From Rutstroemia sp. NJR-2017a BVV2 (Eukaryota > Ascomycota > Leotiomycetes > Helotiales > Rutstroemiaceae), in contig NJPS01000013.1 of the NCBI GenBank assembly GCA_002946415.1, positions 1,792,475 through 1,856,474 of the forward strand: a DNA stretch of 64,000 nt, read 5' to 3'. The position numbers and the translations under genes were made by a program. Below are positions 35,802 to 48,618 of this stretch, one piece after another. Position 1 is the first letter of the stretch. Every line of letters starts with the position of its first letter. The notes under the pieces were generated by a model. That model had not been told where the DNA came from. It did no database searches and worked only from the letters and a program-made list of their open reading frames with translations.

Positions 35802-37853
35802 TGATTAATTGATTGATTTATCATTTTAACAACCTTTTTGAGTCTAAGACTATAGTAGGTCGGCTAGTAGCTAAAGGCTACTGATAGCTAAATATAAATA
35901 GTGTTTAAATACATTTTTAAGCTATATAGTATCAAGAGATAGTAAGGAACTAGTTCTAGTAAATAAAAATAACTAAAATAATGAAAATATCAATTTGATA
36001 AAAATGAAAATAAAATCATTCTAATTTAAATATCCAAACTAATCATCAACTAGCTTTCGAGCTAAATGATATTTTCGGATACAAATTTTTATCTCGCTTA
36101 AATAAGCGATGCTAGCTTCGATTCCGGGGGTAATATCAAGAAGAAGTAGAAGTAATAAGTAATTTGTAGCTAATTTATCTTTTAGCTTGATCTGAGCTAG
36201 ACTAAAAAGAGAACAACTTAAAAATAAGTGTTTAGAAGTCTCTTTAGCTCCACAAATATATTTATTATTACTAGTATATCCTAATAAATATAAATATGAT
36301 TTTAAATAACTATATCTGATTTTCAATTAGAAGAAGATACTAGTAGTAGCTCTTTTAGTCGAATTTGGGATTTGGATACGATTTCGAGAAGTGGGTTTAA
36401 AAATTCTTAAATAACTAGTCGAGCTAAGTAGGCTAGCTTCCGATATAGTTTCCAAAGTTTTTAAAAGAGATTCTGATTACTTCTGATTTTTAATTTGTTT
36501 AATTTGAGCTCTCAAGTAGTTGAGACTAGTTGTTTGGGTTACTGGATCCATTTTAGTCCCCGATTTGGCTAGTAGATCTGCTTTTTCGTTGCCTAGTACC
36601 TCGAAATAACCTAGAACCTAAGCTAATTTGATTTTAGCTCCTCTTCTAACTATTTCTCGGTTAGCTTTATATACTAGTACTACTTGATTTTGCCCTGGTT
36701 TATCACTAAGTGATTTTAACCTTTATAATATAGTTTGATTATCTGAGAAAATAGTGAATTCTTGATCTTTTTGAGCTATTTTACTTATAAGCTTGATCCC
36801 TTTGGCTATTCCGGCTAATTCGTTGTTATAGATTAGCTAACTAGTCCTAATATTCCAGTTAGACCTCTGGATTAGCTCCTGGTTGGAGTTGAAAAAAGCT
36901 AGATCGATTCCGATCTCTTTTTGATCTACTAGTTCAGAACTATTAATATAGACTAAGTACTAGTTCGGGGCTAGCAAAATAGTCGAGTTTTTATAATTTT
37001 CAGCTTCTAGTTCCTTAGATAGTTTACTAATTTCGATCGTATAAAAGGTAGTAGTTTAGGGTGGAAATTTGAAAGAACTAATCAATTCTAAATACTGAAA
37101 CTGGACTAGCAGGTATATTAAGTATCTAATTCGCTTAATTTGGGTTATTTTGGCAATTTCCTTTTGGGTAGGTACTAAATAGTCTTGAAAATAGCAATTA
37201 GCCTTCGGTTTAGCCTAGATTTCTTTGAAAATTAGATGGTTTTCTACTATTTTGAGAGCTCGGAATATATATTAGCAACTAGTAGTATTTAAGTAAGTTT
37301 GGGGAAGTACTAAAGCAGTTTCTACCTCTATAGAGACTATTAGACTAGTTCTGAATATTCTTAGTATTCTCCGTAATACCAAATTTTGTAAGTATTAGAA
37401 TTAACTTTTAAATTTAACTTATTCTTTTCACTATATAGAGGATTCGTAGTCTAAGATACTAGTGATATAAGCAAGGTATAGCTGATATATAGTATAAGGT
37501 GAAAGTCTATTTTCTGTATTAGCTAACCAATTAGCTCTTAAGAAAGCTGATTTAGTTTAGCTAATTCTAGTTGAAATATATTTATTAAAATATAAAATAT
37601 TGTCAAACTAGATTCCTAGTTATTTCACTACTTTTGAAGATTGTATTGACTGATTATTTGGTAATTTGACCGAATTAGTCTTAGTAATAACTTGTTTATC
37701 CCCGAAAAAATGAATTAGTTCGGTTTTAGCTAAATCAAACTTAATACTACTTGTTTCTCTTAGAGTATATAGTTTAATAGTTTCTCTTTTCAAAATTTTA
37801 TAGTTCTTTTTAAAACTAGTTAAACTAGTTGCTAGCGCGATATCGTCTATATA
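35802..37853 (-). mobile_element. LINE L4, 3' part
   Basis: A minus-strand LINE starting with its GATT-type tail at 35802-35815, then the 3' UTR with the stem-loop region (about 35872-35890), the ORF2 C-terminus (open at 36039-36326), RNase H and part of RT. It is broken at 37849-37853 by the duplication ATATA of copia element C1. This part is less RIP-changed than L1 or L7: the Cys/His tail keeps its Cys residues (KYICGAKE...KHLFLSC). Confidence 0.88.
36039..36326 (-). pseudogene. LINE L4 ORF2 C-terminal Cys/His tail
   Basis: The best preserved copy of the ORF2 end: 95 codons reading KYICGAKETSKHLFLSC followed by SLFSLAQIKLKDKL and ending ARKLVDD. It keeps the Cys, His and Cys ligands that are Tyr in the sister copies, so it shows that the family carried a C-terminal zinc-binding motif like other Tad1/I-type LINEs. 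It is not translated alone; upstream ORF2 is broken. Confidence 0.82.
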
Positions 37854-38224
37854 TATTGGTTAGACCTTCTAATAAAAGTAATATACTTAAAAGGAGGAAG
37901 ATCCAATAAAGTTATATAAACTTATACCGATATTTACCTGGGATATTAGGCTAAGTATATAATAGTTAGCTTATATCAATAGATAAAATCGTTTTATCCT
38001 TCTACAACTAACTAGCTATATAATAGCTTATTTATAGTATATAATAAATATATTCCGAAGCTCCTTTTAATACTCTTCGGTATTCTAGCTTCGATATATA
38101 TAGATATATAGGTAGGTATACAGCGATCTAAAATATATATAATTATTTTGATAGAGTATACTTTATATCTGAGGTATAATAATCTATATAGTTATTATCT
38201 GGCCGAAGTACCGATATTCCGATA
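37854..38224 (-). repeat. C1 3' LTR (left), 371 bp
   Basis: It begins TATTGGTTAGACC and ends TATTCCGATA. The same length as the right LTR, with differences that are nearly all C/T or G/A. Directly preceded by the target duplication ATATA. Confidence 0.92.
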
Positions 38225-38231
38225 TTAGCAA

Positions 38232-38244
38232 CTTTTTCTTTTTC
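38232..38244 (-). other. C1 probable polypurine tract
   Basis: The minus strand reads GAAAAAGAAAAAG seven bases before the 3' LTR, a suitable polypurine primer for second-strand synthesis. The gap to the LTR makes it less certain than those of G1 and G4. Confidence 0.5.
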
Positions 38245-38699
38245 GGTTTATATATATTATATATATATATAATATATTACTTAGGTAAGTAGGTTTTAAC
38301 TATAAACTTATTTTCGATTCTTTCTACTCTTCTATTTTGCCTATAACTAGTTATACCCAAAATTGTTGAAATAATAGTTACTTTCGCTATAAAACTAAGA
38401 AACTCTTTATATATTCTTATCTTTTTAGCTCCTTTATATATAGTATATATCGAGTATCGATTCTTAAAATTCCATTCTTTCTTTTTGTATATCCTTCGTT
38501 GTTTATATCTATCTCCAAGAGTGTTTTTAAAAATATCGATTTTATATAGTATTACTATGGAAACGGAAACTTAAACTTTAAAATCTCCGGTATTATCCTA
38601 ACTAAAAATGAATGAATTCAAAGAAATAAGGAAAAATATAAAGAATCCTCTTTCTCCGATACTACTTCTCTTTTCGGACTATCTATCTTTCTATATATA

Positions 38700-41600
38700 T
38701 AGTAAGTTTGTTATTGTTTAGTATCTTCTTGAGTACTTTATTTGGAGTTGCTTTTGTTATAATATCAACTAGATTATTATCTTCTTTGATCTATTATACT
38801 TCAGTTAGTTCTTGCTATTTGTATGATTATTGTAATACTATAATATCGATTATTAAATACTTCTCTTTAGTTATTCCAAGCTTGACTAGGTAGTTATATA
38901 AACTATATAAATCGGTATATACTATAGTTGGTAATATTGGTAGATATAGCTACTTTAGGATTATACCAAGTATTTAGCTTATAATAATAGTTATATCGAT
39001 ATTAGCGATTATTATATAGATCTCGGAAATAAGGATATTTCTAGTAATATATTTGTTCTTAGTACTGTTCTAATATACAAGGTTATCTTTTATCTTAAAT
39101 ACTTCAGTTATATACTCTTCGGTTGCTATAAAAATAACGAATTTTATTTGTAAGCTAAGGTTCTTATTATTAGCAAACAAGCTATCAATATATACAAAGA
39201 GCTTAGTATAGTTCAGATTCAGAAGTATATAGTATAGTTCTCTTTCTGGGTTATCTATTTGCTATTGGAGATACTTATTAAGTACTTATATATTGTTATC
39301 TATAGGTTCCTGATATTGAGCTATAACCGAAAAGTCGAAGCTAGCTTCTGGTTAATATATATTTAAGAGATAAATACTTCTAGTATATTGTTTATAGTAG
39401 TTATTTGTATACTATTTAGATACTAATTTAATTATCTTGATTTTCTAGCTTTATCCCTTCTATATAATCAATAATTTGTTACTTTCTTGAATTAGGTAGT
39501 ATCTATTGAAGGTTAGGAAGCTTATAGATATAAGTACTTTTACTAACTTTGCAAGAAAACTAGTTTTTTTTAACTTTTGTATTTCCTTATTATAGAATAC
39601 TTTATTTCCTAGGATAAATATATTATCGGTTTGTAGAGCAACTACTATAAATATATTTTGTATAATAGTAATTAAGAGGTATAGATCGTATAAAGATATT
39701 TCTATATCGAGCTTCTTATAGTAGTATATATAGTATATAACCTACCAATATATATCTGCTTCTGTTATATTATATAGAAGTTTGCGGATAATCATTATTA
39801 TTTCTTTAAAGTACTAGTATTCGATCTGTCTTGGTAACCTAGCAATAATCGTATAGACTAATTTGGTAGTCGATTATAGATATACTTATATAATATTATA
39901 TATACTTACTTTTATCTTTTATACTTAGAATATAGAAACTAATACTTCTAGTAGATATTGATTTGATCTCTATACTATAGGTACTTATATAAAGATACTC
40001 TCTTTGCCTTAGTTATTATATCCTTGTACTACAAACCTACTCTTCTTATACAAAGCTGATATTATTTTGCTCTTTACCTTATTAACTAATTTAGTATTGA
40101 AGATATATCCTTTATATATAGCTAGATCATATTATACTATTTCGAATACTTTATAGATAATCAAATTATCAATTTCTATCTATTGAGAGAGTTCGAAGAA
40201 TACTTCTATTATAGTAATAGTATCTTATATATATAGTTATTATACTAGATTATAATCACTTTACTCCTTCTTTGTTAAGAATACTTCCGTATATCAGAAT
40301 AGGATAATAACTTATAGAATCAGTTTCTAGGAAGCTACTATATTATTCTTTTTGTGATTATACTGAGCGAGAAGGAGTTCGGTTTCAATTTGGTATTCTA
40401 GAAGCTCTTCTAAATAGAAGGGTTTAATAGATATTATTCTAAAGCAGATCGGACCTACTAGTATCTATACGATTCTATTCTCTTTTTCTATATTGATAAG
40501 TTTGAATAGTCCTATCTATCTTTTCTTTTCCTTGTAAATATATATATCTGATTAGAGGAGGAAATTAATTAGATTAGAGATTTGTAAACTATTCCTAACT
40601 TCTAGTATATCTTTTACCTACTATTAAGTATTATATTTCCTGACTTCTATTATTACTTTATCGATTATATCTGTTTATATATATATAGATAGTAATAAGA
40701 CTGATTGATGATTGAGCCAGAGATAGATACCGAAGACTAAGAGAATAGATATTAGTTTGTTCAGATCTACTATATTGTTGATTACTTTAATAGCTATTTA
40801 TAATATATTATCTCGGAAAATCTATTTGTTCTGTAACTCTTTACTTAAGATCTTGTATACTCGTCAAAGAGGAATATAATAATATTCGACCTTACTTATA
40901 CTATTATATACTTCGACTAGTACCTCTTTTATCTTAGAGCCTATAGTATATATATTTTGCCGGAATTTATTAGATATAAAGTTGGTTCCTATATTATATA
41001 TAATATAATCTAGTAGTCCCTAGTATATATCAATCCAGTATATATATATAGTATTCTATATGGTTTTCGCTGAGATATTCTTTAAGAAATATACTATATT
41101 AAATACTGTTGCTTTATCTACAAAGTAAAATACTAGTATATCTCCTAGATATATAATATCGATGATACTAGTATAGTTGAAATCGATATCGTCCTTGATC
41201 GTAAATTTGAACCTACCTAGTAACTTGGTATATAACTAGTAGTACTTGTAGTACTTGGTAAGGTATTCAAATATATATATATTAATATCTTCTTGCTCTA
41301 CTTTCTCTAGTAGTAGTAACAGTTTATATATAGATAGATATCCGAAATATCGATATAGCTACTTCAGCTCTTTTTCTGTTATATATATTTATATAATTGC
41401 TTCCTCTTTCTTTAGAAGTATCTAAGGATATCCCTATTTCCGGACGATAGAGATAATATTATCTTCTTATATAAAGATATTATATAGGTTATCAAACTGT
41501 ATATTTATCTTATCTATATCCTGGATATAGTAAAGAAAGGGGGTATTAGCTATAATAATATAGAAGATAATTGTATCTACTAGTATACTAACAATAGCAG

Positions 41601-43600
41601 TATTTTTAATACTTACTATTCCTTTCCCGAAGCGGATTATATAATCCTTATTATCTACTTAGGTAAATATAATATTAGGGTCTTCTTATTATAGTACTTG
41701 AAATTAAAGTTCTTTTGCTATAGAAATACTAGATACTCTATTATCTAGTATAATCTCCTAGAACTTGGCTATAGAATATTATTCCTCAAAGATAAAGATC
41801 TCTTTATATTGTATTTGAGATAACTTTAAATCCTTTTGTATAAAGAGGTATATAATACTCTAGTTAAGAAGTATACTAATTGCCTACTAGCTATCGATTG
41901 GGCTAAGCTCTATAAGTATCTACTTATATATATTTCCTTTTTGATTCTCTAATACTTCTTCTTCTTATTACTCTTCTTTATACTAGATATACTAATCTAC
42001 TTTACTATTGCTAAAATCTTCTTTAGTAATTAGCTACTCTTTATATTCATCAAATACTTTCTTTATTTCTATATTAAGATAGTTTATAAACTAGTATCCT
42101 TCTTTCTTATATATAAGGTATTTCTTTCTAGATCGTTCTAGGTATTTATAGAATACTTATATCTTTATAGTCTACCTTCCTCAAACAAAGAGCTATTATA
42201 AAGTATTATAGTTATAACAGATATAAAATCTCTTGTACTTTCGGTCAACCTAATATTATTTGTTTATAACGAATATAGTAGATTGTTGATAGTTATATAT
42301 AGTAGTAGTAATAGAGTTATATAGATCTGAGTATACTAACTCAAAGATATCTAATGGTTTGTATAATACAAAGCTATAGTCAGATATACTTTGGTATATA
42401 TTGAAGATTTGATCTTGTAGATTGTACTTGTTCTGATACTTATATAACAAGCTCTTTTACAGAATATAGATTTTATCGAAGAGTAGTTCTAGATATTATA
42501 GTTTAGTCTTATCAGAATACTATTATTATATACTTTGATATATAATAGATCTCTACTTAGATAAATAGATCTGCTTCTATTCGTTTATCTCGAAATACTC
42601 CTAGATTATATCTTATATTATATAAAAGAAGAGGTTCTTCTCTAAGATCTAATTGAAGAAATAATCTAATATCCGATTTTTTAAGATAGATAAGAATTCG
42701 AAAGTATATACTTTTGGAGACAAACCTACTTTTGTATAGCAATCCTAGAAAACTCTAAACTTGATATCGATTACTTTATATATCTCATTACTATATTTCT
42801 TCCGATTGTTATTTAAGAACTTATATAAATTACTAAGCTACTTACTATATACCGAAGGGTTCTATATAGTAATGATTATAGAATCTAAAGCAGGATATAG
42901 AGTATTACTAATATAGCCAGAAGGATTCCAAATAGAGGTAAAATACTAAACCCGGACTTTCTCACCAATTTCTGATATATATACTGGTTTCTTGGTCTCT
43001 TACTGTTTTGATAAGTTTCGGTCTATATCTAGAGTTATAGAAGAGATCTATAGTATTTCCACTATAGATTGAAGATAACTAGTTTACTTATCTAAAACCC
43101 TTACTTTAGGAGATCTATAGTAGGTCTCAAATTACTAGAATTTCTTTTTTATCTATTTATAGAGTTTCTCTTCTTTAAGAAGTATTATAAAGATCTTGGT
43201 ATATAATCTATCTCCAATAATATCTTGAACGAATACCCCTTATTCCATTATATATATTTATAGTTAATAGAAGAGTATTATACTAGCTAGAGCAAATAGC
43301 TTTTCTATCCATCCTTCGAAATTATTATAATATATAATTTATAGGTTATAATTAGTTTCTTTTGTCTATATAATCTATATAATAAATTGGATAATATAGA
43401 TAGTAATAATAGTCTTTATATAGAAGAACTTATCTAAGAAGTTGTAGTCTTTATAGAACAATATAGTATTGATTATATATTAACTCCATCCTTCGGGGAT
43501 ATAGTCTTAGAGTACTATTATAGATATAAGTTACTATATATAGATTAAGGTACCTTACTGATCTATAGTTGAAAGGGATATTTGGCTAATAACCGAAATA
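38700..43600 (-). pseudogene. C1 gag-pol relic (integrase, RT, RNase H)
   Basis: Decayed copia polyprotein. Integrase start: open at 42256-42450 with KPLDIFELVYSDLYNSIT, matching the usual ...ELVHSDLCGPI opening of the copia integrase core, with His to Tyr. RT: the catalytic region near 39622-39640 reads LQTDNIFILGN, that is Q-T-D-D in place of the common Y-V-D-D, with the second Asp now Asn. RNase H and C-terminus: about 38710-38890, reading DNNLVDIITKATPNKVLKK, matching the copia end motif DNxADxxTK. Gag is inferred from position, right of 42750. The open stretch 42557-42742 lies between gag and integrase but I cannot assign a domain. All parts carry TAA and TAG stops. Confidence 0.78.
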
Positions 43601-43634
43601 TATAGTAGTATCAATAAAATCAACTACTGATCAG

Positions 43635-44005
43635 TATTGGTTAGACCTTCTAATAAAAGTAATATACTCAAAAAGGAGAAGATCCAATAAGGTTATATAA
43701 ACTTATACCGATGTTTACTCGAGATACTAAGCTAAGTATATAATAACTAGTTTATATCAATAGATAAAATCGTCTTATCTTTCTACAACTAACTAGCTAT
43801 ACAATAACTTATTTATAGTATATAATAAGTATATTCCGAAGCTCCTTTTAATACTCTCCGATATTCCAGCTTCGGTATATATAGATATATAAATAGGTAT
43901 ATAGCGACCAAAAATATATATAGCTATTTTGATAGAGTATACTTTATATCTAAGGTATGATAGCCTATATAACTATTATATAGTCGAAAGATCGATATTC
44001 CGACA
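43635..44005 (-). repeat. C1 5' LTR (right), 371 bp
   Basis: It begins TATTGGTTAGACC and ends TATTCCGACA, followed by the target duplication ATATA (44006-44010). The end here keeps the CA that the left copy has lost, which confirms the TG...CA ends of the element. Confidence 0.92.
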
Positions 44006-44178
44006 ATATATAACTAGATTAAAGTAGAAATTAATAGAAATAGCTTTTTTATATAAATTAAAAAGAGAATCGGTGAGATCAGGCTACCTTAGGGAATACT
44101 AGTTGAAATAGGTTGAAAATCCTCTATTTGGCTATCAAAGCTTAAACAAAGTAGCTGGTTCTCCAGAAAATAACTAGT

Positions 44179-44475
44179 CTAAGTAATAAAACTAATTAGA
44201 AGTTTTAATTTTTTTAAAATAGTTAAAAGCTGATTTTTTGAGATATAATCGAAAGCTCCTTTAATATCCAAAAATAAAATAGATATTTTATAACCTTTTA
44301 AATAATTTTCTTGAATCTTATTTGCTAGTAGTAGCCCGATATCAATAGTTGATTTTTTGAGTTTTCTACTAATTTGAAAATCATATAGTAAGTTAGTAAT
44401 CTTAGCTAAATAACTTAGTCTTTTTGCTAATATTCTTTCGCTAATTTTATCTAAATAGTTCAAAAGTGAAATCAC
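44179..44475 (-). pseudogene. LINE L4 reverse transcriptase fragment
   Basis: A 98-codon open stretch of ORF2 spanning RT blocks 1-2 of the family: ISLLNYLDKISERILAKRLS, then QISRKLKKSTIDIGLLLANK and SILFLDIKGAFDYISKNQLL. The motif FLDIKGAFD is the classic first catalytic Asp block (motif A) of LINE RTs. Interrupted on both sides by TAA/TAG stops. Confidence 0.82.
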
Positions 44476-45606
44476 TTTATAAGCTTTTGGGACTAAATAA
44501 TCAAGTTTAACTGGTTTTTTAAGAATAGTTCTAGTTACTTACTACTAGTACCGGGGGTGATAATCGAGGTCGATTAGATAAGCAAAAACCTTATAAAATA
44601 TCTCCGGAATAGCTAAATAAGCTTTATTGATAATTTCTTAAATAATTCTATCTGAATTAGAGGTTTTTCCTTTGATTTTAATTGAATAAGCTAGTGCTAA
44701 TTCGGTGTTAGTAAGTTTAGACTAGTTCCAATCAACTATTTTATAGCTCTCCCAGTTTGGACTAGTCGAACTAGATAGTTAAAGAAAGAAAATAGATCTC
44801 AAAATAGCTTCTTTCTCTTTAAAATTAGTTTTATTTAAAATAGCTAGAAGAGATTGGTTTAAATAGGATTTGGTATAGCTAAAAGCCTTGAAAATCGATT
44901 TAGAATTATTATTTTCAAGAAAAGTATTCTAGTGATCCTTTTTAGCTAGTTTTATTTTTAAAAAGTACTAATTCCAAGTTAATTAGTATTATTCTTGATA
45001 AAAACTTTAACTAACTTGATTATTTTGGATTTTTAATCTCCTCTAAGCTAGTAGTATAGATTTTCTCAACTCTTTTAACTCTGAAGTCTATCAAGGTTTA
45101 GCTTTTAAACTAGATTTAGTTTTGGGAATAGCTTTATTAACTACTAGCTAAACTAATAAGATTAGTTCCGAACTAATCGATTCTAGATAATTTTGTATAA
45201 CTTTATCTAATTTCAGGCCTAGCCTAGTAAAATTAGGAGGGAAACTAGTTAGAATAGTTGATTTTTTTACAATTTTAACTAAATAGTCTGAAAATAACTC
45301 CTAGTTTGCTAACTTAGTATTAAAATAAGTACTAGCTACTTTTAATCTATTTGGAGATATTAACTTCTTTTTTCCCTTGATAGTAAATAAAATTGATAAG
45401 TAATTAGATCCCAAATCAGCTAGTACTTACTAGTCTTCAATATATCTAACTAATACTTATATAGCTAGTATAAGATCCAAAACTAACTTGCTAGTATCCC
45501 TGAAAAATATAATTATCCTGGATTCGTTAATTAGTTCTAGGTTTTGTTTTTTTATTCAACTAACTAACTTAGTACTAGCTTGACTACTTTGGCTATTTAG
45601 GTTCTA

Positions 45607-45867
45607 TTAAGGATAATAAAAGTTAAAATCCCCCAAAATTATTGAATTAGCCGAAATAGTCCTAGATAGTAAACTTCTTTCTACCGTTTTAGTCGAAATT
45701 CCCTCAATTTGGTTATTTTCGTTATAAAGGTTAACTAGCTTAAATATATTACTTTCTTTGATTATTAATAGGACTAGTAGATCAGGATCAAAGTTCGAAG
45801 AAACTAATATAATACTAAGTATATAGATCTTCGAGATATAAATAAGTATTCGAGATCTAAATCCCAA
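45607..45867 (-). pseudogene. LINE L4 endonuclease fragment
   Basis: An 86-codon open stretch of the ORF2 N-terminal apurinic-type endonuclease, with VSSNFDPDLLVLLI, LVNLYNENNQIEG and ending IILGDFNFYYP. The GDFN motif is part of the active site. The following His pair is Tyr-Tyr. It matches the + strand open stretch at 20571-20801 in L3. Confidence 0.8.
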
Positions 45868-47345
45868 AGTAATTAGAAAGATTTGACTAAAGCTAATATA
45901 AGAAATCGATTGATTATTTAAGTAGTTTAGACTTTCATTTATAATCTAAAATTCTTGGACTAAAATTAAATCGATTTTTAGTTTAATAGCTAGCTATAGT
46001 ACTGATTCAGTTATAGCTAAGCTTCGATTAAGATTTACTTGGATAATCCAAGTACTAGTACTAATTATAGACTAGCTCTCTTAATAATCTTATAAATTTC
46101 ATATTCTTTTGAAGTAGAAATATAATTATTTTTATAATTAATATATTTTGAAGCTAAATAGAAATATTTCTGACTATTTTATTTATAAATTGAGTAGTAA
46201 TATTATTATATAGTATAGGGTTCGCTATAGAGACTATATTTAACCTCTTTTCGGCAAAATTTAGCCAAATATCCAAATCCTTGGTATTTAGTATACTAAG
46301 TAGATCTAGAAATAGTTAGAAACTTTTCAGTTTTAATACTAATTCTAGCTATTTAAACCTAGTTTCTAATATATCTTTCAGTTTCTGCTTTAGTAGCAAA
46401 AGAGATTACTACTGATTTCCTTTACTTAACAACTCGATTTTCTGCCGAGGATAGCTAATAGGAGGTACTAATAAGTTTTAAATTTAAATTAGAATTAAAA
46501 GTCTTTAGTTTATCCAAAACTAGTTCTATTCTGTAAAGTATATTAAAGTCCAAAATACGAATTCTATAAAGGACTACTTTGTACCAAGGTTTATCTTTAA
46601 TTATTAATTTAAAAATAATTAAATATTCCCAAATAGCTCTTTTCTTGATTAGAAAATCTGAAGTAAAAAAGCTAATACTAGTAATTATTAGATTCTTCTT
46701 ATTACTAATATTAGTAATAGAAGAAACTATTAATCTTTTTATATTTTTATCTAAGAAGACTTTATTTATAGTATTTCGAAGTACTAGTACCGAAAAAAGG
46801 ATTTCAAACTCTCGAATCAGAATTAGTTAATTTTGGACTTTAGTTTTTTTCGGGGCTTTTTTGATTATAGTCCAGTTTCCAGAAGTACTATTAGTATCTA
46901 CTAGTACTATAGAAGCAAAAGTGGGTCCAGAAAATAAATTAGCTGCTGAATTAGCCAAGATAGTACCAGTAATAATCAAGTTAGTTAAGTTTATCTAATT
47001 AGAAGAATTTTTGAGAATCGAGATATTAGTACTATTCGCGGCACTAACTGCTTTGGTCTTAGCTTCGATTTTTTGGGTAGTATATTCCAGATTATTTATT
47101 TGAGAGACTAGCTAATTTGTAACCTTTTGTAGTTTTCCTGATTCAGTATATTCTCTAAATATCTCGATTAAATCAAGGATTTGAGACTATTTTTCATATG
47201 ATTTTGTAGCTGAGTATACTTCCACTAATAAATTATATATCTAGAGGATTTTAGTATTAACCAGATCCAGGATAGTATCAATAGTTGGTTTAATAATAGA
47301 GAATTGGATAGTTTTGTTTAGTTAGGAAAAGGTAAATATATTAAC

Positions 47346-47687
47346 CTATTTAGGAAGATAGTAGATAATTCTACCGAGTTTAGTAGTATTATTCGAAATA
47401 GTATTAAGTAGATCTAAACTAAAAATCGAATTGAGACTAGATATATCTAAAATAGAATCAAAAATCGAGATATTTGATAAAGAAAAACTATTATCTATAT
47501 CAATATCCTTATTAATAAGAGGTGAGGATCGAATAATAAAGTTACTAGTAAGTCCAAAGATATATTGATAGATTGGGATTGAAGAAGATTTGATTTGGAT
47601 AGGATTTTGAGAGTTTTCAATTCCCAAATCTACTATTTTGACCGCGATAATAATATCTCGATAACTAGCAAGTATATTGCTAAACAA
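47346..47687 (-). pseudogene. LINE L4 ORF1 N-terminal fragment
   Basis: A 113-codon open stretch that matches L3 ORF1 at 18720-19059: IENSQNPIQIKSSSIPIYQY, SSPLINKDIDIDNSFSLSN and LDLLNTISN. Ser/Ile/Asn-rich with no catalytic motif; the zinc knuckles of ORF1 lie further downstream. The frame is closed by TAG stops afterward. Confidence 0.75.
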
Positions 47688-47796
47688 ATTAGTAGGTTCG
47701 ATCCGCAGAAATATATATAGTCGGATTTAATATTAGTATTGATGTTTTTGGATTCGGTATTATTTTTTGAGCGAAAAATAATCTTTTTTTTTTTTA

Positions 47797-48424
47797 TAAT
47801 ATAATTAGTCTTAACTATCTAGAAATTTAAATTAAGCAAATTAAAAATCAAGAATAATCTGAATCTTCTTTAAATCTTCTAGAAGCTAATTTATTTAGTT
47901 TAACTAATTATTTAAGAATTTTTAAACTTTTTTCTCGAAATCAAATCTAGATTCCAATTTCGATTAAAAAAGTTATTATTGGTATTTTCTATTAGTTGAA
48001 AATCAGATATAGTTATTTAAAATCATATTTATATTTATTAAAATATATTAGTAATAATAAATATATTTGTGAAGCTAAATAGATTTCTAAATATTTACTT
48101 TTAAATTATTCTCTTTTTAGTCTAGTTCGAACTAAACTAAAAAATAAATTAATTACAAATTACTTATTATTCCTACTTCTTCTTGATATTAGTTTCGGAA
48201 TCGAAGCTAGTATAAGTTATTTAAACAAAACAAATATCTATACTCGAAAATATTATTTAGTTTATAAGCTAGAAGATAATTAAATTGGAATTTTCTTAGT
48301 TTTATCAAATTTTCATTTTTCTTTTATTTTATTTTCATTATCTAGAATTAGTTTCTTATTATCTCTTGATACTATTTAGTTTAAAAATATATTTAAAATA
48401 CTATTACTATTTAGCTATTAGTAA
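47797..48424 (+). mobile_element. LINE L6, second segment (RNase H end to 3' UTR)
   Basis: It starts with the right copy of the L4 target duplication (47797-47809) and continues the L6 sequence broken at 35801: the end of ORF2, including the Cys/His tail near 48000-48280, and part of the 3' UTR. It stops at 48420-48424 (AGTAA), the target duplication of G4, and resumes at 54967. Confidence 0.85.
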
Positions 48425-48618
48425 TATAACAAACTATATAATTTATTCTCTTATTATAACTTATATTCTCTATATATAACTTAGTTAAACTCTCTATTAT
48501 AGTAACTAATATATAACAATTTCTTATATATAAGTTCTCTAGATCCTTCGGCTTTCTTAGCTCCTTAGTTATTGATTCTAAGAATAATATAAATCCTTAT
48601 CTATAATATATTATTATA
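48425..48618 (+). repeat. G4 5' LTR, 194 bp
   Basis: It starts TATAACAAACTATATAA and ends ATATTATTATA. Same length as the right copy and separated from it by transitions only, as far as I compared them. The right copy keeps more C and G (TATAACGAGCTATACGA). Confidence 0.92.

Larger units (their letters stand above)
37854..44005 (-). mobile_element. Ty1/copia retrotransposon C1
   Basis: A complete-length copia element of 6,152 bp within LINE L4, with 371-bp LTRs (37854-38224 and 43635-44005), ends that reduce to TGTTGG...CCGACA, and the target duplication ATATA (37849-37853, 44006-44010). The coding strand is minus. Reading right to left it holds gag, integrase, RT and RNase H. This order, with integrase before RT, is that of Ty1/copia. 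All frames carry RIP-type stops. Confidence 0.92.
44011..47796 (-). mobile_element. LINE L4, 5' part (RT, endonuclease, ORF1)
   Basis: L4 continues right of C1. RT is open at 44179-44475 (ISLLNYLDKISERILAKRL and FLDIKGAFDYISKNQLLTIL), endonuclease at 45607-45867 (SANSIILGDFNFYYP, with the GDFN motif intact) and ORF1 at 47346-47687. The 5' end on the minus strand is a run of thirteen A residues followed by GATTATTTTTCGCTC and then the family start. It ends at the second copy of the 13-bp target duplication. L4 without C1 is 5,838 bp, equal to L3, so it is a full-length insertion. Confidence 0.88.

Noticed and set aside
38708..38893. 61-residue + strand reading in C1
   Set aside because: It is antisense to the copia RNase H end, whose DNNLVDIITK motif reads on the minus strand.
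46579..46830. 83-residue + strand reading in L4
   Set aside because: It is antisense to LINE ORF1 and has no independent support.
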